Shown here: piece by piece, positions 55,836 through 64,000 of the stretch | Position numbering within the stretch: position 1 is the first letter of the stretch | How the letters are laid out: every line of letters begins with the position of its first letter | From: Tubiluchus corallicola | Lineage: Eukaryota; Priapulida; Priapulimorpha; Priapulimorphida; Tubiluchidae | Assembly (NCBI GenBank): GCA_030141605.1 | Contig: JAQGDQ010000327.1 | Location: forward strand, 124,001-188,000 | Direction of reading: 5' to 3' | DNA length: 64,000 nucleotides | Notes under the pieces: model-generated | What the model was told of the DNA's origin: nothing | Databases searched by the model: none | The model's input: only the letters and a program-made list of their open reading frames with translations | Made by a program: the position numbers and the translations under genes

Positions 55836-56235
55836 ATGTTTTTTATGTTTGAGATTGTGCTGACGCAATCAGTCAGAATGGTGACGTGACCGACTATTGT
55901 TTCAGCGCTCACTCACGAGTCGGTAAAAGACGGAGTAGTTGCGTTTTAAACTCTATCGCATATTTTTTTAATTCTTTTGGTGTTTAGAACAGTGTATCAG
56001 AATTTATTGCATTTTGTGCGCTTACTGTTTCTTTAATACACAATTACAACGTACCGCTGAAGTGTTTGAACACGTTTATTGTCAAAAAATAATCGTCTCA
56101 TTACCATGCTCGCCACGGTACCTCTGGAGATTGTGCGATGAGATAGGGTATCGCAACAAGTTGTGCAACAAACCCGGGATTTTTCACGGCAGTGATTTAA
56201 TGGTTAGTGATTTAACTTGAATAATCAACGTAAAA
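55836..56235 (+). other. Leader or LTR region before BEL-2 gag
   Basis: A 68-codon frame at 56014-56220 is not a recognised protein. By position this should hold the 5' LTR and primer-binding site of BEL-2; I see no certain LTR boundary. Confidence 0.3.
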
Positions 56236-56490
56236 ATGGACGGGACAAGTAAACAAAATACAAAAGTTTATAGTGCGTCCGAGAAGCTACATGAAGAAGC
56301 GTCTGAATTGACACTCGAGCCCACCCAGCAAACTGAGTTAGACGGATTTTTAACTGAGGATGAACAAACAGTAGAAAAAAATCGGATGCATTTATCGTGG
56401 CCGATTCTTTCTAGTCCTGATCTCAAGTACCAGTTATCGTATATGATTAATTTCTCTCTGATAATGATCTAATGTATCAATTATCTATTG
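56236..56490 (+). pseudogene. BEL-2 Gag N-terminal fragment
   Basis: MDGTSKQNTKVYSASEKLHE, EASELTLEPTQQTELDGFLT, EDEQTVEKN. An acidic helical N-terminus, assigned to BEL-2 Gag because the Gag core follows in the same strand beyond the inserted 1.5-kb repeat. Confidence 0.5.
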
Positions 56491-56507
56491 CAAATTATTA
56501 TATCTCG

Positions 56508-57985
56508 TGATCGTATAGTATGCACGTGACTTAAGAATCGTACGACTTGTTTAAAGGTTGATTCGCTTCTAATTTCATTAATCGCTAAAAGGTTATTTAT
56601 AACCTGGCTCCTAGAGCTTAAGATTAGTCTATAGGGCTATGATTTTGTCCCACTAGACTGTTTCTACGACTTCGCGTTGTGATTAAAGTCTTTATCTCTA
56701 AAGCTTACTAGCTTAGTTCCCGCAATTGAACTTATAAATTAAATTAATGATCAGTTCACAGCGAATCCTCAGGTTCGTTATCAAATTTAAGATTGCTTAA
56801 CTGAAACACCTATAAGCATACATGAACTAATCATTTAAGTTAAAGTGAAATCTTTTATTGTTTTACAACAGTTACTCTTAGCTAATTGATATTACAAGAT
56901 TTGTTCCTAGTCGCCGCTAGACGCTCACAAATAATATTTAGCTCCAAGAGACACTAAATAGATTCACTTAACTATTTTCTTACGTCGCACTTAAGGTGCT
57001 AGTTACAATGTGAAGTATGCAATTACAATCAAACTGAATGTCACACTTAAGGTGTTTACTACACTGTGAACTATTACTATGCAGAGTTGCTCTCAAGTTA
57101 CGATATGTTAAGATTACTTAACTCGGTGGAATGACCAATATGACGACTGTTCAATTGGTCAAATCCAATTCTGATGCAAGACTAAATCGCAGATCCAGTG
57201 CTCAATTAGTTGAGTACGCAGAATGATGTCTACGCTGGTCTAACATTATCCTCGCTCTTCTCAGAATTCCAGTAGCCTCTCTCTCTCTCTCCCTCGACGT
57301 GGCACTTGGTTAACTCACAGCCAACTTGCTCCGACTCTCTCACGACTGACTTCCGACCGACTAACTAACCACGTGTTTCTCAAGACATCGGCTTATATAC
57401 CCAAACTGAGCATTCGGGACTTTCCCGCTAAACCGTAATATGTCGCAATAGGCCAAAGGTGATACCTTGGCTTGTAAGTTTACAACCATCCAGGTGGCTC
57501 GATAACACAGCTTCTTGCATGAGAAAACCACTACTTGCCCGTTCGTCCTTGCAGCATCTAGCCCTCAAAGATTGCTCTCGGCTTGGCTTGGGCCATAAAC
57601 CTTTTCTTCCAAAAAATCCACTCTTCGCTACTTCTCAATGATTATAGGCTACTCTACATAACATTACATTAAGCTTTTATCTAACTTGCAGAAAGTTATA
57701 AAAACAAGTTTCGCTTCTCCAAACTGAACACCTGTAACAAGCTCTTACACTTTCTTAAATGAACACCTGTTCTACTTCTAGTAAACACAAACACCTCTGT
57801 GAAGGTAATTTGCTTGGCATTAAATATCGTGCTTTAACCAGCTAAGTGAGTTCCCATAATCTATCAATAAATTTATCTAATCAAATCGAGGAGGTATCCG
57901 CTTTATCAACATAATCTAATGAAGTTGATAATTCCATTAATTAATTGCTAAATTAATGATTCCGAAATTTATTCATAACACATTT
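56508..57985. repeat. Solo-LTR-like 1.5-kb repeat, copy 2
   Basis: From TGATCGTATAGTA to AAATTTATTCATAACACA, the same ends and block order as 28008-29346, with extra sequence (a duplicated CGCACTTAAGGTGCT / CACACTTAAGGTGTTTAC block at about 56984-57060) making it longer. Contains a CTCTCTC tract at 57275-57295. It splits BEL-2 gag. Confidence 0.55.
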
Positions 57986-58609
57986 GAAGCGCAAAAACGG
58001 GAGCAATATAGGTCGACTAAATCTGAAGCTAGTGGGCAACAACAATTTTTATAGCAAATGACAAAGTTAGTAGCGAAACTACAAATTTCACAGAAACCAG
58101 AGCAAGAACATTATTCTTTATGTCTGCCAATAGTTGACCTTCAGCGGTTTGATGGCGATATTACAAAATTCCAAGAATTCTGGGATGTTTACAAGGCAAC
58201 AGTGCATGACGACGCCAGGTATTCAGATGTAGACAAATTGACATTTTTGTGTGAGGACTACGAGGTGATGCACTAGCAGCAATCGAAGGATTCCGGGCAC
58301 AGGTGACAATTACAAAGAAGTTGGGAAAATTTTTGAAAAACGATTTGGACTTTTAATGCACACTATCGTGAACTTGAGAAAATACCTGTCGCTGCAAACA
58401 AAGCAGAAAGTCTAAAAAGTGCCAGAACGTGATTGAAAAACACTTGAGGAGTTTAGAAGTTTCAGGAGAGGAAATTAATCACAGGCACTTCCTCACAATT
58501 TTGGAAAGCAAATTGCCACATAGCGTTTTGATTCATCTACATCTTACCAAGGACAAAACTAATCAGTGGACTGCTGGTCAAAGTTGTGCGTTTAAAGGTT
58601 TCGGTTAAG
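57986..58609 (+). pseudogene. BEL-2 Gag core
   Basis: QMTKLVAKLQISQKPEQEHY, LPIVDLQRFDGDITKFQEFW, DVYKATVHDDARYSDVDKLT is the start of the BEL Gag domain. In other frames come LEKIPVAANKAESLKSAR and IEKHLRSLEVSGEEINHRHF, LTILESKLPHSVLIHLHLTK. Stops and frameshifts throughout. Confidence 0.75.
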
Positions 58610-59425
58610 ACACTTTAATTTAGTACTTAAAATTATACGTTGTGCTGCAAATTTAGTATGGTAACCTCGTGAACACGTGGTCTATCGATTTGTGATGATT
58701 ATGCGGTTTGATAGTGCTTTGTGAAGATAATATTTATCAAAAACATATGTAGTAGTGATGCCTAATTAATTCTGGACTCGTAGACCATATGAAGGAATCG
58801 AGCTCTCATTGGTCAGGACTTGGACACTGCCAGGCGGGAACAATCAGCGTATGCTAATGTCTTTCATTATCTATTATAGTATTCAACTCGTATTCAAGCA
58901 TACCTGACTGGAGTTACCATTTATGGACATCTTGGATTTCCATTGCGCAGCAATAATAATCCCAGAGACCATATACGTGATACTACGCCTGCTCAAAATG
59001 TTAGTGTTGACAGTCTGCCCGACATCTCGTACTATGGAAGTGATTCCTCTTTAAATGAGGCAATACCTTGTATATCACCCATATTAACCATTGACAGCTA
59101 CAGGGAAACACTAATAAAATCGTTGTTTACCCCAATACAGCCATGCAAAAGTCCTGCCGTTTAGACTGACTCACCACCCACTTTGAGCTACCACGAGGAA
59201 ATGGTGTCTACCAACAACGAAATGATAAGTAGTTTACTGGCTTCATATATTTTTAAAATAGAAGCTGTTTTTATAATTTTATTAAGTCAGTCTCTTCTAA
59301 AGTGTACAGTATTAAATTTAATTAGTTTTTAACCGTAGCTGAATAGTTTTATTTATTCGCCGGTGACATAAGCTCTTGCTTGTAGTTGCATGTTTTTAAA
59401 ATCGACGTGAAATAAATATTTATCT
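58610..59425 (+). pseudogene. 5'-truncated LINE-like insertion with TATCTTA tail
   Basis: Interrupts BEL-2 gag: GGTTAAGACAC before and TTAAAGACTTACG after suggest an approximate target duplication. It has a 73-codon frame (58943-59164: PDISYYGSDSSLNEAIPCIS, SPILTIDSYRETLIKSLFTP) of unknown type, a polyadenylation-like AATAAATATTTATCTTATCT at its 3' end and no reverse transcriptase. Confidence 0.45.
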
Positions 59426-59960
59426 TATCTTAAAGACTTACGTATAGCACTAGAAAGCAACATACATACGCATCAAACGACAGTAAGGCGACCACAATCA
59501 CCCATCACAGAAATCCAGCAGTGCAAAGAGTATGTGTTATAACCAGCAGCGAAGTAACCATAGTGAAGAAAGACATAAAACGATTTTGCTGGCAGTGAAA
59601 GCAACATAGATCAACAACCAGTAACCGAGCAAGGGTTATCAATCCAACCACGAACTGCATGTTCATTCTGTGATACTTTGGGTCACCGGGCTCAGTGATG
59701 TGAGCAATTTCCAACTCCAGAATCTCGCATTCAGTGTTTGAAAGATAAGCAGTTATGTTTCTTGTGCCTTCGTCCTTCACACCAAAAAAGTTCTGTAAGC
59801 AAAATCGTCGTACAGTGTGCTTTCATTGTAAAGGTGTCAGTTCACATGCATCTGCAATTAGTCCTCACAAATATAGTGAATCTGGTGTGTCAAATGTGCA
59901 TTATGCGGCTGTAGCTACAGGTAGCAGTGCTAATCCTGCTACAAGTTAAGTACAGGGTCA
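59426..59960 (+). pseudogene. BEL-2 Gag C-terminus with zinc knuckles
   Basis: KDLRIALESNIHTHQTTVRR resumes Gag; then ACSFCDTLGHRAQ, stop, CEQF, IQCLKDKQLCFLCLRPSHQK and a further VCFHCKGVSSHAS: three Cys/His knuckles typical of BEL Gag, in two frames. Confidence 0.75.
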
Positions 59961-60560
59961 CGTGATGTCAGCGCTAGTTATACAGATATTTTACAAACCG
60001 CGATGGTGTCAGTTAAATCTAATGTGTTTGCAAAAACGCAAATTGAAGCACGTATTCTTTTAGATTCAGGCAGCAATCGTTCATATATAACCACAGAGCT
60101 AGCCCATAAGCTCAATTTGCATATTCAGCTTCCGCAAGACGCTCAAGTTTCTATGTTTGGGGCAAAACAGCCAGTGAAGATTCATCAAAGGCTTGCAAAG
60201 ATCACAAAGTACTAGAAAGCTGAGCGTCCTTTTAAAACTATTCAGTGCAGAGTGGTACAACACTTAGCAGCACCAATCAAAAAAATGAATCTTACTGAAG
60301 TTTTGAATGATCAGCCAGGCAATTGGTTTTATAATTTCAAGGCTAAGCATGGTCAAGATTGTTTGGCTGACCCAACTCTTGTTTGTGATGGAGGTCTTTT
60401 ATCTATTTATTTAGGTCTATTCAAATGTTGCTTGGCTCTAGTGTATTTTGGAATGTAGTTAAATCATGTAATTATCGATTGCCAAAATAAGACTGTTATC
60501 TCCCAGGCTAGCATGGGTACAGTGAAGCCAGGTGTGTTAATTCTAGAGCGTCATTATTAA
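59961..60560 (+). pseudogene. BEL-2 protease
   Basis: VKSNVFAKTQIEARILLDSG, SNRSYITTELAHKLNLHIQL: an aspartic protease with an intact D-S-G. IQCRVVQHLAAPIKKMNLTE follows, then the frame decays. Reverse transcriptase and integrase are absent; BEL-3 starts less than 500 bp on. Confidence 0.75.
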
Positions 60561-61039
60561 TTTTTGCATTACCTGTAGCGTTTGCTTAACATGCTTGGTT
60601 GCTCTTGGGGCAAATCCCGTTTTCGGTTGTATAGACGCCGGTAGTTGTGTTTTCAGTATGTACTGTTGTAATCAGTATGTTTCTGTTGATTTCTGAAAAC
60701 CGGCTTAAAGTTTTTTAAACAGATCCTCAAACGTTTGTAAGTTCATATGTTTGCTTATTTTTTATGTAGAGTTTGCAGTAATTTATTTTTCAGCTTTGTA
60801 GTTTCTGACAGTGTTTATTTTGTTATAGTGATGCCTAATTATAGATTTTTTGCAACTGTATAAAGTGCAGCATATTTGTTAATGCTTGTTCCTTATTTTA
60901 TTTGCACGTTTGCTATTGCTTTATTTTTGTTTGATGTTCTTTTTCTTGTTTGTATTGACGTTTCACCTTTTTGCAATGACTGAAAAAATAAAAATCTGTA
61001 AAACAAACAGACAGTTTCTACAGTGAAAAAACGTTTCAT
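60561..61039. other. Leader or LTR region before BEL-3
   Basis: T-rich, with AATAAAAATCTG at about 60988, as expected near the end of an LTR. No boundary can be fixed without a second copy. Confidence 0.35.
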
Positions 61040-62270
61040 CATGGCAGCTGAATTGAAGAATGCGAGGTCAAAGGCCAAGAGGGCAGTCACTAAGGATGTC
61101 AATCAGGTCAAGCAGAAGATAACACGGAAAAATTTGCTGAAAGAGTTAGAAGACTGAAGGGCATCTTCAAGGAGTTCACCGCAGCACATGTTCTTATCAT
61201 CAGATATTGGAGACTGAGGATGGATTGGAAGCCAGTGATGCTTATTTCTACAAGGTGCAGGAAGACTACATCACAGTTCTGAATTTAGTAAAGCACTATA
61301 CTACAGATGTGAATCAGAAGTCTCCAGTGGGGTCACCAGTAAAGCAGACCAGTTGGGCTGGTCCAGGTATTGGTGCTGAGGACATTACCAGAGGTGAGCT
61401 GCTGAGTTTGCCTAACATGCGGAAAGTTGAGTTACAGACTTTTAATGGAGATCCTTTTCAGTGCCATCAGTTCACTAAAGCATTTGAGCAGCACGTTGAT
61501 TGTATTTGTGCTGACAGTGATCTCAAGTTGTCCAGGCTTATGCAGCATACTGATGGGTCAGCCAAGATAGCCATTAGTGGGTGTCAACTGATTGGTGGAA
61601 ATAGGGGGTATGGAAAAGCAATTGAAATTTTGGATAAGAGGTTTGGCAATTCACACCTTGTGACTGAGCATTTATGGTAAACCAGTAAGATCACAAGAGG
61701 TGCAGTAGCTAGGGGATGAGATGAGTAATGCAGTTGTTGTTTTGGGCCAGCTGTATCAGTTGCAGGAAGTTGATTCTCAAGCCATCATTTTAGAGATTAT
61801 CCAAAGATTACAGCCGCACATCCGAATCACGCTGGAAGTGAAAAAGAACACCGGGGCATATCCAGGTTTCAGGTCGCTGGTGGAGTTGATTAAAAATATT
61901 GCAGCAGACATCAATGATCCTGTTTATTGTCATTTTAGTATGAGGAAACAGAGTAACTCAAATGAGAGATGTGCAATACTGCCATCCAATTTTGTTTCAA
62001 CTGTGGATGGTGTCAGACCTAACAGAGGATGCCCTACACCAATGCAGTATCCTAGGTTGCAGTCATATGCTAAACCAGAACCACCATGTTTTCTTTGCAG
62101 TGAACATCACCGGTTGTGGCGCTGTGAGCAATTCAAGAAGATGAATATTTATGATAGACTTGCTCAGAAGTTCAAGTTATACCACCGCTCATATGACAGG
62201 GAGGTGTGGGAAGAAATTTGTTTGTTCAGGCTGCGGATGTAGCAAGAAACATACCATGTACATTCATGTA
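61040..62270 (+). pseudogene. BEL-3 Gag
   Basis: Starts MAAELKNARSKAKRAVTKDV at 61040, frameshifts near 61150, then AYFYKVQEDYITVLNLVKHY, VELQTFNGDPFQCHQFTKAF, AIEILDKRFGNSHLVTEHLW (to 61680). A second frame 61721-62242 has LGQLYQLQEVDSQAIILEII, LVELIKNIAADINDPVY and the knuckle PCFLCSEHHRLWRCEQFKKM. RCGKKFVCSGCGCSKKHTMY ends it. Better preserved than BEL-1 and BEL-2. Confidence 0.85.
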
Positions 62271-62790
62271 GATGAGCCCAGTACTACAGAAAGCGCTGAT
62301 GTTATGGTGTCTAATGCCTGTACTTCTACACGCGGTAATACTTGTATGCCAGTGGTTCAGGTAGTAGTCAATAATACATGCCAAGCACGAGCACTATTAG
62401 ACACGTTCTACCAGTTCCTTTTGTTCTCGAAAGTTGGTTAGACAGTTTGGAATAACTGGCAGTAAGGAGGATTATCAACTGAGGACACTGAATAGATCAT
62501 CTGTTAAATCTTCTGAAGTGGTTAGCCTTGCTATTTCGCCCAGTGCTGGAGAGTCGGTCAATATGTCAAGAGTCTATGTCATTAACAAAATACCAGCTCA
62601 GTGTGAAGGAGTGGACACCAACAAGTATTCACAACTTTCCGACATTGTACTTCCTGTTGGCAAGCATCTTCAGAGTTCGGGCATTGACATATTCATTGGG
62701 CAAGATAATGCGGAAGCCCTTGTAATGCCAGGAAAGGAAAGAGAGGAGACCCCTTCGCTGTGCAATATTTGGTTGGTGTTTGAATGGCAG
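62271..62790 (+). pseudogene. BEL-3 protease, active site frameshifted
   Basis: MPVVQVVVNNTCQARALLDT runs into the active-site loop, where a two-base loss removes the glycine position and shifts the frame. The neighbouring frame takes over with RQFGITGSKEDYQLRTLNRS, VVSLAISPSAGESVNMSRVY, QLSDIVLPVGKHLQSSGIDI, FIGQDNAEALVMPG. Confidence 0.8.
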
Positions 62791-64000
62791 CAGGACTCCA
62801 TCTGTAGCCAGTCAGAGAGCTATTTCTCATTTTGTGACCCTCCTGTCAATTGAAGAGGAAGTGCAGAAGATCTGTTACATTGAAAATGAGGGCACAGATA
62901 ATACATCATGGTCACGGGAAGACAAATCCATAGTAGAAATGTGGGATGAAGAATGCCACATGGTGGGTAGCCACTTTGAGATTCCCATCCCATGGAAGGA
63001 TAGAAGTGAACCACTTCCGAATAATTTTGTGGTAGCAAAGGCATGTCTAGAATCACTTGTCAAGAGACTCAATAAGAGAAATCTTTTCCAGTGATATAAT
63101 GATGAGATTACCAAGCTTGTTGAGAATGGCTAAGCAGAATCCATACCTGCATACGACATTTTTAATGCAGAAAGAATATGGTACTTGCCTCATCATGATA
63201 TTATAACCGAGAAGAAGCCAGGCAAGCTTAGAGCTGTATTCAATTGCGCCAGTAAATTTCATGGAAGGTCTTTGAATGAGAAACGCAAGCAAGGCTCAAA
63301 TCTCACCAATAAGCTTTTACATGTTCTTCTTCATTTCAGGCAGCACCTTAAGCTGATATAGAAGCAATGTATAATCAAAGACAGAGATGCACTTCATTTC
63401 TTATGGTACAAGAATGGTGATGTAGTGCATTATTGTATGACTTCACATTTATTTGGTGGCATCTGGTGCGCAGCCGTTCTACTTATGCTCTGCAATGTGC
63501 AGCCATGTACGAATGTGCGGCCGTGGACTCCATCATGAAGGACATTGTCATGAAGTCATTCTATGTTGATGACTGTCTAAGATCAGCTGCCACACTTGAA
63601 GAAGCATGCACGGTTATACACGATGTGCCAAAAGTTTTGATGAAGTCTGGTTTCAACTTAACTGCTTTTTGTTATCAATGACAGGGAGTTGCTTTGCGAA
63701 ATACCACAGCATAAACGGGCAAAGGAAATCAAAGTTTTTGGAATAGAAGCATCTGGAAGGGTGCTAGGTGTTGAATGGAGCATCATATGAAATGAGTTCT
63801 ACTTAGTGGTTGACAAGAAACTGTTACAAAATGACAATATTTCCAGAAGGAAGATGTTGAGTATAGTGTTGTCCACATTTGATCCCCTAGGTCTTTTTGG
63901 ACCTCTGGTTTTTACAGGAAAGTTGCTGTTTCAGGACGCAACTAGCCATAGGCTGTCTTGGGATGAAGTTGCCCCATCTGATCTTAGTATTAATGGAGCA
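62791..64000 (+). pseudogene. BEL-3 reverse transcriptase, runs off right edge
   Basis: FVTLLSIEEEVQKICYIENE precedes HFEIPIPWKDRSEPLPNNFV, AESIPAYDIFNAERIWYLPH, GKLRAVFNCASKFHGRSLNE, DRDALHFLWYKNGDVVHY, then SFYVDDCLRSAATLEEACTV with the catalytic Y-V-D-D at about 63558-63570, and KVFGIEASGRVLGVEWSII, LSIVLSTFDPLGLFGPLVFT into the RNase H linker. Stops and frameshifts near 63110, 63355, 63420 and 63680. Confidence 0.85.

Noticed and set aside
56014-56220. 68-codon plus frame before BEL-2 gag
   Set aside because: No resemblance to Gag or any known domain; more likely LTR or leader sequence.

Overview
The window looks like repeat-rich, AT-rich nuclear DNA from an invertebrate metazoan. The evidence is spliced exons of a NUAK-type protein kinase, a fragment of an ABCG2-type transporter exon, three BEL/Pao retrotransposons (a group known from animals), several Ty3/Gypsy and LINE families, and long microsatellites. 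The phylum cannot be read from the sequence. There are no operons, CRISPR arrays or prokaryotic genes, and I found no convincing tRNA or rRNA.

Layout. 1-1500: Gypsy 3' remnants on the plus strand. 1653-5868: first two coding exons of a minus-strand NUAK-like kinase; the rest lies left of the window, and intron 1 holds an antisense LINE. 5.9-9.5 kb: non-coding repeats (minisatellite, a dispersed 190-bp repeat, long inverted repeats). 9.6-18.3 kb: microsatellites and weak exon candidates. 18.3-21.8 kb: a pogo-like element and two CR1/L2-like LINE remnants. 22.2-29.8 kb: pieces of a minus-strand Gypsy element, interrupted by a 3.2-kb block with a transmembrane open frame and by a solo-LTR-like repeat. 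30.1-40 kb: a LINE, then BEL-1, split by a TTAA-flanked inverted-repeat element and probably by a second LINE. 41-46.3 kb: another LINE, then a second TTAA-flanked element that contains GA satellites, a LINE and a near-perfect 145-bp palindrome. 46.7-48 kb: trinucleotide arrays. 49.75-51.49 kb: the best candidate for a complete host gene, a small single-pass membrane protein in three exons. 51.5-56 kb: LINE remnants, an ABCG2-like exon fragment and a second pogo-like copy nested in a LINE. 56-64 kb: BEL-2 (split by a solo-LTR-like repeat and a LINE tail) and BEL-3, which runs off the right edge.

Almost every retroelement frame is broken, often at catalytic residues (Gypsy and BEL-3 protease, Gypsy and LINE reverse transcriptase), so the mobile DNA appears dead. 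Nesting gives relative ages. BEL-1 is older than TTAA element 1, whose removal leaves a single TTAA with BEL-1 coding sequence on both sides. The most interesting signal is this TTAA-flanked family: two copies with conserved tips and a GC-rich core about 400 bp from each end.
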